DNA of 22,749 nucleotides from Monoraphidium neglectum. Its lineage: Eukaryota; Chlorophyta; Chlorophyceae; Sphaeropleales; Selenastraceae. The notes beneath the pieces are model-generated. The model did not search any database. It was not told where the DNA came from and saw only the letters and a list, made by a program, of their open reading frames with translations. Within the stretch, counting starts at the first letter, position 1, and the number at the start of each line of letters is the position of its first letter. The stretch covers positions 9,690-32,438 of the forward strand of contig NW_014013558.1 of assembly GCF_000611645.1 (NCBI RefSeq), in the 5' to 3' direction. Below are positions 1 to 8,623 of this stretch, in pieces. The translations under genes were made by a program, and so were the position numbers.

Positions 1-11
1 ACTGTTCCCAG

Positions 12-122
12 GACTCCTACTCCAAGGACTTTGGCCTGGGCCAGTTCCGCAAGGCGGCCGACTTTGAGACTGATGACCTCATCCTGGAGAAGCTGGGCAA
101 GAGGGTCAGGACGTTCGCCTAG
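12..122 (+). CDS. 3'-terminal exon of an unrecognised gene (partial)
   Basis: The frame beginning GAC TCC TAC TCC is open and ends at TAG 120-122. It encodes 36 residues starting DSYSKDFGLGQFRKAADF and ending GKRVRTFA. The preceding bases TGTTCCCAG look like a splice acceptor, so the exon probably starts at 12, although the frame is also open to the left edge. The peptide is hydrophilic with alternating charges and has no membrane segment or motif that I recognise. Codons prefer C or G in the third position, as in the other genes here. A TGTAA word at 670-674 could end its transcript, giving a 3' UTR of about 550 bases. I cannot name the family. Confidence 0.5.
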   Translation, partial: DSYSKDFGLGQFRKAADFETDDLILEKLGKRVRTFA

Positions 123-669
123 ATCTCGATCAAGATCTGATCTGAGATCTACGACTTCAGGCAACCGTGTCCAGCGGGGCAGCGGAGGGTCGAATTGTCC
201 CCTCTGTCGCCCCATGATGGCATGTTGGGGTGCAGGGCAAGAGAAAGGCAGACCGGCTGCAGCACACACGGCGGCCTTGAGCGGCTACGGTCGAGCCGTG
301 GCCTGAGATGTTTGCAAGAGAGTGAGCGTGTGTCTGGCGGGTGCGTGCTGCTGGGACGGACATGTGGGTGCCATGCAGCTTCCGCAATCTGGCCGCCTGC
401 ACAGCAGGCCCAGGCCTTTTGTCGCGGCCGTGCGCGTTCACCTGCTCCATGATCAGGCGTGGAGCGCCAGCCAGGGGCTGGCGCAGGGGTGCGCGAGGGG
501 ACTGCCCGCCACAGTTGTCACGCCAGCGGTTGGAGCGGGGGTCAGTGTCAGGGCAGGCTGCTGCTGAGATGATGCAGTGGGGCCCTCCCCAGAGGATCCT
601 CCGCGCCCATGGCGCTGCCAAGGGCGGCAGGGGCGGACGGGCGCGCTTCAAGGAGTGCCTGCCGCAATC

Positions 670-674
670 TGTAA
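670..674 (+). terminator. Candidate TGTAA polyadenylation signal of the leftmost gene
   Basis: TGTAA is the usual polyadenylation word in chlorophyte algae. This copy is the first on the plus strand found after the stop codon at 122. The distance is long, so the assignment is tentative. Confidence 0.35.
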
Positions 675-857
675 CCCATCAACCCGCGGCCTTGACGCGA
701 GCCTGCTGGGGGCGTCCGCTTCGCGGTGCAGCTCGCGGGGCGCAATTTTGCGCTGACACGCTTGACGGTGCGTGGGAAGTGCAGCCGGCTGCACTGATCG
801 GTCCGTACCTCTTGTCGGGCCTCTTGAGCCATTGGGTGTTGCTGCTCGTGTTACGGT

Positions 858-863
858 TGCTGG

Positions 864-936
<73 letters not shown>

Positions 937-995
937 GTTGTGGGTGCTGGTGCTGGTGCTGGTGGTGCTGCTGGTGCCGCCGCTGCTGCTGCTTT
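858..995. repeat. (CTG)n triplet repeat with degenerate flank
   Basis: A nearly pure run of CTG/GCT units spans about 864-932. It is followed by an interrupted run (GGTGCTGGTGCT, CCGCCGCTGCTG) to about 995. It lies outside any supported exon, between the left gene and gene A. The long poly-Leu, poly-Ala and poly-Ser readings are artefacts of the repeat. Confidence 0.9.
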
Positions 996-1256
996 CACAT
1001 AGAGCTGAGTCTTTGTTGTCCAACCCAAGCCTCAGATGCAACGCGAGAACCGCATGCCAGTGTGGCTCGACCACGTTGCCCGTTGCTGTCACGTCGACTG
1101 CGGTGACGCTCCTGACAGCAACGCAGCCGTGAAGGTCACATGGGACTGCTGCTGGCAGTCCCTAGGCACCCTCATTTGTGGCCTTCAATATGAAAGCTTG
1201 GGGCTCCTCAACGCTGTTGTGGATCAGGAAGCCGTGGCCTTCTCATATATGGTAGT

Positions 1257-1260
1257 GTAC
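1257..1260. promoter_or_regulatory. GTAC core, candidate copper-response element upstream of A
   Basis: GTAC is the core bound by the SBP-domain copper regulator CRR1 in Chlamydomonas, and CTR genes there are CRR1 targets. This copy is about 320 bases before the ATG of gene A. A GTAC is expected about once per 256 bases, so its presence alone is weak evidence. Confidence 0.25.
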
Positions 1261-1451
1261 CGCATGTGCAGTTTGCGAACCGCACTGCGGCGTTGCGGGC
1301 AGATACAGATACAGTTTGCGCACAAACCTCGCCACGTAAGTTGTGCAAGCTCTTTGCGCGATCAAAAGCGTCATCGAGCTGGTTGTCACCCGAGTGCCGC
1401 AAAGTATGAATCCACGGCAGCTTGTTGCCGAGCACTTGCACGCCGATTACG

Positions 1452-1455
1452 GTAC
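1452..1455. promoter_or_regulatory. GTAC core, candidate copper-response element upstream of A
   Basis: This is the second GTAC upstream of gene A, about 120 bases before its ATG, in the context CGGTACGC. The position suits a proximal element. The statistical support is weak for the same reason as the first copy. Confidence 0.3.
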
Positions 1456-1575
1456 GCTTCGTGTGCCTACCCCGAATAATAGCATATTTGGCTTGAATGA
1501 GCATCAAAGCACTCCTGCAGAGCATCTCCTGCAACTCAACAGACCTCAGTCGACAGTCTTCACCTCAAACAAAGC

Positions 1576-2004
1576 ATGGTAGCAGCACAGCCGCTACGCG
1601 CGCTGGCCACCTTGGCGCTGCTGGTTGCAGTTGCCGCTCAGATGGATCACAGCGGGCACATGGCTGGCATGGCGATGGCTGCACCCTCGGGTGGCAGCCG
1701 CCCGCCCTGCGTGGTGAGATTGGTGGCTGGCCGCCGACTCGTACTTGCATCCGCAGCCGCCGCCCGGCTGGCACGCCAGTCGTTACACACACTCACAACC
1801 CCTCGTCCCGACCTGCCCACGGTGTGATGATTTCGCATCTCCTTCACACGCAGGAGAACCCTACCACTAAGAACTGCTCGGAGTTCAAGCTGCCTCATCC
1901 TGTCGTCCAAAGTGATCTGAACTCCCTCTGCAAGGTGCGCACTACCATTCATCGCAGCTAAGCAGTGACTGTGCAGCAGCAGCGGCAGCGGCGGCGGCGG
2001 CGGC

Positions 2005-2072
<68 letters not shown>

Positions 2073-3825
2073 AAGTGGTCAAGCTTTTGACCAGCCTGGC
2101 AACTAGCCGACCAACCCAGCATTCCATCAGACTTTCGGACATTTAAGGGCCTGTATGGCCCGCATAATCGTGCATGCGCCACCTCCATCGCGTCCCTCCA
2201 CTAGGGCATGCACTTCATGCCGGCCTGCTCCATATACAAGGCCTGCCGCGCCATGGGCGACGGCCCCGACGCCGCCAACGGCTCCTTCACTGCCGCCATC
2301 GGCGGCAGCCCCGACGTCTGCAGGCGCTTGAACCTGGTCGCGACCGTCTGCAAACAAGACACGGGCATGGCGCGCATGGCCGGGTGCCTGCCCAACTACC
2401 ACCCGATGTGCAGCACCAAGGGCAGCGTGGTGAAGCGGTGCACGGAATACCCGGGCTTCGCGCAGCTGCCAACAACCAAGGCCGTCAACGACGCGGTGCG
2501 TGGCCCTCAGTCACAGCAACACACGGCGGGCCATGCTCCGGAGGCTGGGCCGGCAATCTGCTTATGAGCCGGGCACTCAAGGCAATAAGCCAATGACATG
2601 CAGTTTGCGAGTTTGTGGCTCACCCCCACATCCAGGTGGCAAAAATGCGATGCAAGCCTGCGGGACTGCAAGCCTGCTCATGCTGTGCCTGTCCCGTTTG
2701 CTAGCTTGCTGCCACCCCTGGCCTGTGCCGAGCAGGAATGCGAACAGACACGGTGCGGCCCTCACGCTCTGCCACAGGTGAAGCAGCTGTGCACGGCAAA
2801 GCGGTCGCGCCCCGGCTGCGCGGCCTGCCTGCCGTCCTTCGACGCCGCCAAGACCTATGGCAGCTGCGACCTGCTGGGCACCTGGGGCGGCATCTGCGCT
2901 GCAGAGCCCAGTGAGCATGACTCTCAGCGCCTTGAGTCAGCTGTGACCTGACAGCGGCCCGTAGCCGCCTGGCTTGCTGCAACCCTGCTGTGGTCAGTGG
3001 CCACATGCAAGTGGTTGCATGTTCCTACTTGCGTCAGTGGCCACACAGCTGCAACATGTCAAGGAATCCTGCAACACCGATCTGTCGCCATGCTCTTGCC
3101 CGTTCACCCCCAGAGCTGCCCCAGTGCGCCAACCACACGGCTCTCTGCGCCAAGGACAAGGCCTGGTACTTCTGCAAAGCGGGCGCCACCGCCATCACGG
3201 ACAAAGGTGCGGCGCTGGCCCTGCCCCCGGGCCACATTGGCAGCCTTCAAGGCGGGTCAGGGAGTGTGCATGCGGGGGTCGACCACCCGTCGCGCGCCCC
3301 AATCAGGCGAGTTTTCCGCTGTGGTTGCCACCACTGCCAAACTTCCTCAGGCTGGAAGCTGCTCAACGCGACACTGACAGCTGCCGCCACGACGGCCGCT
3401 GGCCCCAAGGCAGCAGCACACGATATGTCAGGCCATGACATGGCCGGCCACGACCATGACATGGCCGGCCACGACATGGCCGGGCACGACCACGACCATG
3501 ACATGGCGGGCCACAACAAGACAGCTCCCCGAGGGCTCTACGAATCGCCTGCCTCTGCCAACACTACTAAGCCCAAGGCGGCTTCACGCGCCGCTTGCGC
3601 CGTCGCAGCTCCTCTGCTGGTGAGCTCTCAAGCGGGTGGGCAGGGGGAAGGTGCCGATCCCACTGTGATGTGAGGCCGCCCACGGCCCCTCTTAAAGTTG
3701 GCTGCTGCTGTTTGGGAACAGCAGTCCGCCTGCCAATGTGCGCCCTGATGCCACCCCGTCTCTCGGACACTGCCTGCTGCAACGCGCAGGGCCTTGCCCT
3801 GGCAGTGGCAGCTGCGTTGGTGTGA
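1576..3825 (+). CDS. Protein A: secreted, probably GPI-anchored Cys-Met/His copper-binding protein (CTR3-like)
   Basis: Seven exons: 1576-1713, 1854-1934, 2205-2495, 2778-2910, 3114-3206, 3351-3619, 3790-3825 (346 aa). All introns are GT-AG and phases match those of paralogue B. Residues 1-22 form a signal peptide. The mature protein begins MDHSGHMAGMAMA, a Met/His copper-site pattern like the N-terminus of CTR1 transporters. Exons 2-5 give a Cys-rich ectodomain shared with B and with transporter C, including a Cys-Met motif, C122-x5-M128-x2-M131-x2-C134-x7-C142. Residues 269-300 are a run of His-Asp-Met-Ala-Gly units. The last 20 or so residues are hydrophobic (AVAAPLL from exon 6 joined to GLALAVAAALV from exon 7), as in a GPI-anchor signal. 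There are no CTR membrane spans. I infer surface capture or buffering of copper; Chlamydomonas CTR3, a CTR relative without membrane domains, is the nearest known parallel. The ATG has a good context (AAGCATGG). Copper binding is inferred from motifs only. Confidence 0.85.
1974..2070. repeat. (CAG)n/(CGG)n triplet repeat in intron 2 of gene A
   Basis: CAG units, a short CGG block at about 1989-2005, then about 20 uninterrupted CAG units to 2070. The repeat lies inside intron 2 of gene A (1935-2204), between exons supported by the paralogue, so it is not translated. It is likely to be length-polymorphic. Confidence 0.9.
3419..3514 (+). repeat. Coding minisatellite: His-Asp-Met-Ala-Gly array in gene A
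   Basis: Imperfect repeats of CACGACATGGCCGGC and CACGACCATGACATG variants in exon 6. They encode residues 269-300, a series of HDMAG and HDHDMAG units with about ten His and six Met. Gene B has no such array at the equivalent place, where it has a Ser/Thr/Ala-rich spacer. The array is likely to have expanded by slippage within the coding frame and to bind copper or another soft metal. Confidence 0.9.
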
Positions 3826-4270
3826 GGCAGCAAGAACACAGAGGGGCCTTGTCACTTCTTGTGCTGGGCATACCACCAGCGCTGTCCCTGTCAATTGTTG
3901 GGTTTTGTCTAACTTGGACTACTTGAACCTGCATTGCGACTGCCCCTGCTCACTGCTGTTGGTCGTGAGGGAAGGTTCATCGGTTGCCGCCAGACATTGT
4001 TTGTTGCTTGCTGCAGCTTTCCAATTCTCCCGGTAATCAACATCCAATTGCAATCCATCTGTTGACCGTCCGAGATGTCACCAGCTGTGTGTTGCGTACA
4101 CCGTTCTTTGTTTGCAACAGTCACGGGCATACGAGAGGTGGAGTTACAAGAGAGCGGGCGGGTGCGTTGAAAAAGAAAGCGGGCGGGCTGCAAGCCCTGA
4201 GACCCACTGCCGTGCCGCTTTGCCCTGCATTGTGGCGCCTGGATGGAGGTCTAGGGTGGGGGTCAGCCGA
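3826..4270. other. Convergent intergenic region between A and psaO
   Basis: This stretch holds the 3' UTR of A on the plus strand and the 3' UTR of psaO on the minus strand. I saw no clear plus-strand TGTAA for A. No further exon could be supported. Confidence 0.5.
4144..4148 (-). terminator. TGTAA polyadenylation signal of psaO
   Basis: TTACA on the plus strand reads TGTAA on the psaO transcript, about 123 bases after its stop codon. Distance and orientation fit the chlorophyte signal. Confidence 0.6.
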
Positions 4271-5287
4271 TTAGAAGTAGCCCTGCTTGCGGCCCTGCAC
4301 GCCGATCTGGCCCAGGGTGAGGGCCAGGAACAGGCCCAGGTGCCAGGTGATCTGCGGGTGGCGAGATTTCGGGGAGAGGAGAAGGGCCGAATGAGGGAGG
4401 GGCCCAGAGCAGCAGGGGCCAAGCCAACACGTGCACACAGGAGTACGTGTCGCGATGGCGCAGGGGGACAGGGGTGACAGCCGTCGCTGCATGCTCAGTG
4501 CGTTTCACAGGCCTCGTCGAGGCGTGGCTCTCACCAGGTAGAGCCTGCGGACCACAGGGGCAGCGGCAGCATGCGAAGGAGGGGCATGCGAAAGAGCAGT
4601 GACGGTCAGCTCGACGAGCATGCACGACCTTTGCAATGACGGCTGCGGTGTTGATGCTCGAGGGCGGACTACAGTTCATGCAGTGCATCAGCCGCGGCGC
4701 GCTAGCGGGGGTGCTGCGCCCGATCACACCCAGCTGGTCGCGCCTAGCCACATGCCAAACATTGTTTGCGGATGATGCCGTCGGGACGCACCAGAACTTG
4801 TCGGTCAGCGCCGGGCCGGTGGGGAAGTGGGCCAGGTTCTCGCTGATCGACGCGGTGAACAGGCCGAACAGCGAGTCGCCGCCGAACGCGGGGGCGGGCG
4901 AGGCCGAGGGGATGGTCCAGCCCAGGAAGGACGCGCCGATGACGAGGGGGTCCTTCTTCAGCCTGCGCGCGGGGCCAGGAGGGGCGGCAGATCATCACAC
5001 GCAGATCACGGCGCAGCACACTGAGGGGGCGCGCCTGCTGCCTTACACGCCAGTATCCCCATTCTCATCCTGCTGCACCAAGCCCTCAGACAGAAGGATG
5101 CCAAAGGATCCTCTTTAAGCAGCAATGAGCCTAGATACAGCTGCCATCATGGCCAGGATCCGCACCACTCGGGGTAGGGGCTACCCGCGGCGCGGCACAC
5201 CACAGCGCGGGTGCGCAGCACGGGGCTGGCGCGCTGCACGCTGCGAGTAGCAGGGCGAGCCACCGACTTCTGCATCGAGAGCTGCAT
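4271..5287 (-). CDS. PSAO: Photosystem I subunit O (PsaO), chloroplast precursor
   Basis: Four exons on the minus strand: 5287-5166, 4962-4792, 4544-4535 (10 nt), 4351-4271 (127 aa). Residues 1 to about 33 are rich in Arg, Ser, Ala and Val without acidic residues, a typical chloroplast transit peptide. The mature part begins near PYPEWLKKDPLVIG. It contains FGGDSLFGLFTASISENLAH and HFPTGPALTDKFW, then ITWHLGLFLALTLGQIG, and ends VQGRKQGYF. This matches PsaO over its whole mature length, with two hydrophobic spans. PsaO is a thylakoid membrane subunit of photosystem I near PsaA/PsaL that helps bind mobile LHCII during state transitions. The 10-nt microexon supplies Leu-Tyr-Leu and restores the frame between FW and ITWH. 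The start codon has A at -3 (GCCAAGATG); another ATG lies four codons downstream. The gene is convergent with A and divergent from B. Confidence 0.94.
4535..4544 (-). other. 10-nt microexon of psaO
   Basis: On the minus strand the sequence is CCGCAG, then GCTCTACCTG, then GTGAGAGCC, so a clear acceptor and donor flank ten bases. The preceding exon ends in phase 2 (TG) and the next starts in phase 0 (ATC). The ten bases complete Trp98 and add Leu99-Tyr100-Leu101, which gives the expected FW-LxL-xTWHLGLF spacing of PsaO. Joining the neighbouring exons directly would create a TGA stop. Confidence 0.88.
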
Positions 5288-5604
5288 CTTGGCTGTCGCT
5301 GTGAGTGGGTCGCTCCGGGGCGGAGTTGTAGGCTGCGCGAGAGAGCAGATCCCTCGACCAAACGACAGGATTGACAGCTGTAAATGTGCTGGCTCGTGCG
5401 TAGCAAACGGGTAGGCCCCCCTGAGACGCTATGGCAGGGGCAGCCGAGCCGGCAGTGGGGTTCAAGGAGGAATGATACGGACGCCTGGAGGGGCTTTGTG
5501 GCTTGATCAAGACCTCGATTGTCGGCCATATCAAGCTGAACACCGTTGCATCACCTGCTGTCCACGGTGCAACCAGATCGTGCCGGACACCCTTCGTATC
5601 CAGT
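5288..5604. promoter_or_regulatory. Divergent promoter region psaO / gene B
   Basis: These 317 bases separate the start codons of psaO (minus) and gene B (plus), so both promoters and 5' leaders must lie here or extend into the neighbour's exons. I found no GTAC core in it, unlike upstream of A and C, and no obvious TATA element. Confidence 0.6.
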
Positions 5605-7645
5605 ATGGCAAGCCTCCCGCTAGTTTTTATGCTGCTGGTATCAACGGCTATAGGTCAGATGGACCATAGCGGCCATATGGGTGGCATGGCTATGAATGAC
5701 AGCGACATGGCACCGGCCGCCGCAGACTCGTCGCCATGCGTGGTGCGCAGTGCAAAGGGCGCCGTGCCGGGCCGTGCTGCAAACTTCTCTGCACTGAAAT
5801 GAGGTGCTGCAGATGCGGGTTGCGGATGCATGCCTTTACAAGGGCTGCACGATTCTCGGGGGCCTTCTTCCGCAGCTGCCTCGGACGACGCAACACGGGG
5901 GTCGCGGGACAACGGGACATCGCCACCGCCGCCCATTCTTGCCGCCGCCCCGCTGCGTGCGCTGCGCTGCGCCTTGACACACCCATCGCCCCTACTGCTG
6001 TCTGCAGAATGACCCCACGCAGCCGGCCTGCGCAACGTTTGCACTGCCTGATGAGGTGTTCCACGCTGACCTCATGGCCCTGTGCAAGGTGAGGGGCACC
6101 CGAGGGGACCCCGCGCACGTGCCGCGTGCGCAGCTCACAGCTCTTGCAGGCTGCGGGGCGGTGGCTCGGCTGCCAGACACAACTGACGTCACCGCCCTCA
6201 CCAGCTGCCCGGCAGTCTGTGGGATGCGGCGCGCAGCCCTCCCTCGGATCACCCCCAACTGCTGCGCCCGCTTTGTCGGCGCCCCGCAGGCGATGAGCTT
6301 CATGCCGGCGTGCTCGGTGCACGAGGCGTGCACCGCGGCGGCGCCCTTTGACGACGCGCCGCTGTCGGTCAACTGGACCTCCCAGATCAGCCCCGACCCC
6401 AAAGCCTGCAGCCCCATCAGCCTGGTGGCCACCGTGTGCACAATGGACACCGGCATGACTAACATGGCGGGATGCCAGAAGCACTACAAGCCGATGTGCC
6501 GTGCCAAGGGCAGTGTGGTTGAGCAGTGCCGCGAGAACCAAGGCGTGGCGGAGCTGCCGACCACGACGACCATCAACGATGCGGTGCGTGGGGTGGGGTG
6601 GAGGGCGCACACAGTCAAGTCCAAGGGTTTCCCAGGCCGGGCCGGCCCAGGCGCGCACGTGCTGCCGAGGTGATGCTGGAACAGCAAGCCGTGGCGCTTG
6701 ATGCAGGACGATTTTGCAGGCGCAGCGGCGCGCTTGCTGTGCGCATGTGGCGCTTGAAATGGCAGCGCGCCCACCCCCCTTGCCTCGTGCTGCAGGTCAA
6801 GCAGCTGTGCACGGCCAACCGGTCCCGCCCCGGCTGCGCGGCCTGCCTGCCGTCCTTCGACGCCGCCAAGACTTACGGCAGCTGCGACCTGCTGGGCACC
6901 TGGGGCGGCATCTGCGCCGCAGAGCCCAGTGAGTCTCGCGGTGTTTAACCCTCGCACATGGACGTTGACGGCGTGGCTGTAATTGCTTTTGCTGGTTGCG
7001 ACAAGGCGCCCCGTCGCCACCCCACCCACGTCCATCCCGCCGCGCTGCGCCCTGTTCCCCACCACCCAGCGGTGCCCCAGTGCGCCAAGGCCGCGGCTCT
7101 CTGCGCCAAGGGCAAGGCATGGTATTTTTGCAGCGGCTCAACACCAGAGGCTTTTGCTGAAGGTGGGTCGGCAGGGCTCTTGGACTGTGATGCGATGCAG
7201 TGGGCGATCCTCAAAATGAGGGGTAAGATGGACCTCGTATCCCACCTTGAGGGGCGCTAATTCCAGGGAACCCGTCGCTGTTCGCCTGCAGGCCCAAGCA
7301 GCAATGCCACCTCGGGTGACAACGCCACTGTCGCTGGCCCCACGGCTAGCAGCCCCAAAGCCGCCACTTCTGCGGCCGCATTTGCGCGACTCAGTCTTGG
7401 CCTGCCTTTCCTGGTGAGCAAGTTTGCTTGGCGCCGCAAATGTGGTGTTGCTGTTCAGGTGCTTTCAAGAAAAATGCAACACGCCGCATCACGTGAAGCG
7501 TCGCAAAGGCATGCATGCAAGGAAGCAAGCAGGTTGGCCCTGAACATGCTGCACTTTTAAATTTGGCCTTGAATGCGTGCTGTGTACTCGCCCCCTTGAT
7601 CCGCAGACGATGATGATGGCCTGCTGCGTTCTGTTGATGGCGTAA
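5605..7645 (+). CDS. Protein B: secreted, probably GPI-anchored Cys-Met copper-binding protein, paralogue of A
   Basis: Seven exons: 5605-5742, 6008-6088, 6290-6583, 6796-6928, 7070-7162, 7292-7413, 7607-7645 (299 aa). Exons 1, 2, 4 and 5 have exactly the same lengths as in A (138, 81, 133, 93), and all intron phases agree. Residues 1-18 are a signal peptide; the mature protein starts MDHSGHMGGMAMN. The ectodomain carries C123-x5-M129-x2-M132-x2-C135-x7-C143 and a possible N-glycosylation site at Asn101 (NWT). Exon 6 encodes a Ser/Thr/Ala/Gly spacer with NAT sequons but no His-Asp-Met array. The C-terminus (LSLGLPFL joined to TMMMACCVLLMA) is hydrophobic, as for a GPI-anchor signal. The ATG at 5605 begins the signal peptide; the frame is open upstream but without another ATG. 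Function inferred as for A: extracellular copper binding next to the transporter. It lacks CTR membrane spans. Confidence 0.85.
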
Positions 7646-8058
7646 CGCTGCAGCCAGGCACTGCAACTCAACCCTGTGGCCAGCTTGGCGCCTGCTGGGA
7701 CAGGCAGGACGCTGGAACACGCGCACAGTGTTTCCGCCGTAGGCGGCCGACAAGACTGACCTTGGACTGTATCATGACCGCATGACTTCTGCAGCAGAGG
7801 CGAAGGACGGCCTGCTGACCTGCACAGGCCGGGGCTGAGGGGACTCCCTACTTACAAACACCCCCATGCATACCTTGACTTGCTTGCATTTCCAAGCAGT
7901 CCGTTCTTCCGTGTCCATCCTGGCCACTACGCAGTCATGGGCCAATGCTAACACATGCAACATGTCTTCCTAGAGGTCACCACGCACGATGCACGAATGC
8001 AAACGAGTTGCTGCCTGTTTCTCCCCAGCACAGGGCCACTGCTTATCAATCACTTGCC

Positions 8059-8063
8059 TGTAA
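8059..8063 (+). terminator. TGTAA polyadenylation signal of gene B
   Basis: This is the first TGTAA seen on the plus strand after the B stop codon, 414 bases downstream. Chlorophyte 3' UTRs of this length are common. Confidence 0.5.
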
Positions 8064-8457
8064 CGTGTTTTTCTCGATATGGCCCCTGCAGCCACGTCAC
8101 GGTGCCAACAAAGCAGTGCTTCTACTGCAGCTCAGCAGTGCCCACAGCAGCTGCCCCCAGAAGGCTGGCGGCATGGGGCAAAGCGTGCAAAGCGCATGCT
8201 GCTTCGGTCAGGAGCTGCTATGTGGGACCTGTATCTGCATGTCATATGTGACGGTGGCACATGATGAACCGTCCCATACACTTGACGGCCCACTTCACCA
8301 GCTTCTGTCAGCTACTCCTGTCGTCAGCTCTTGGTGTCCTTGATGCCGACCACTATTCAGGCATACGCGCACTTCCAGGCTTCTTTCACGTGATACCTGG
8401 CACCTTAAGAAACATTATATCGTCCGCTGACCGTCCATCTAGCTGTCTTCGGCGACT

Positions 8458-8461
8458 GTAC
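8458..8461. promoter_or_regulatory. GTAC core, candidate copper-response element upstream of C
   Basis: GTAC in the context CTGTACCA, about 160 bases before the ATG of the copper transporter. Two more GTAC words occur eight bases apart at 8988-8991 and 8996-8999 in intron 1. CRR1 binds GTAC in Chlamydomonas copper genes. The support here is positional only. Confidence 0.3.
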
Positions 8462-8623
8462 CAATTTCCTGCGCGCAAGAGAGACGTGCGCCAGTTCGAC
8501 GCGCCGTCATCCAGCGTAGTGGAACGTGTTGTGTGGGAATTATAGAGCCGTATTGAACAGCTCCAGCTTGTTTCGGGGCGGCGCCATCTTGGCGGGACGG
8601 CTGCAGCCAGCAGCAGTGTGGCC

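Larger units (their letters stand above)
123..1575. other. Intergenic: 3' UTR of left gene and upstream region of gene A
   Basis: No exon could be supported here. The ORFs in this stretch are low-complexity frames of a CTG repeat or lack codon bias. It holds the TGTAA at 670, the triplet repeat at 858-995, and the upstream region of gene A, which contains two GTAC tetranucleotides. Base composition becomes more AT-rich from about 1180 to 1575, consistent with a promoter and 5' leader. Confidence 0.5.
7646..8623. other. Intergenic: 3' UTR of B and upstream region of C
   Basis: No exon could be supported in these 978 bases. A TGTAA at 8059-8063 probably ends the B transcript. From about 8340 to 8560 the DNA is more AT-rich and holds a GTAC at 8458, consistent with the promoter and 5' leader of C. 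Confidence 0.5.

Noticed and set aside
648..1132. Several frames with poly-Ala, poly-Ser or poly-Leu around the CTG tract
   Set aside because: All readings depend on the repeat and have no conserved flanks or splice partners.
1257..1455. Treating the two GTAC words before gene A as proven copper-response elements
   Set aside because: About two GTACs are expected by chance in 475 bases, so they were kept only as low-confidence sites.
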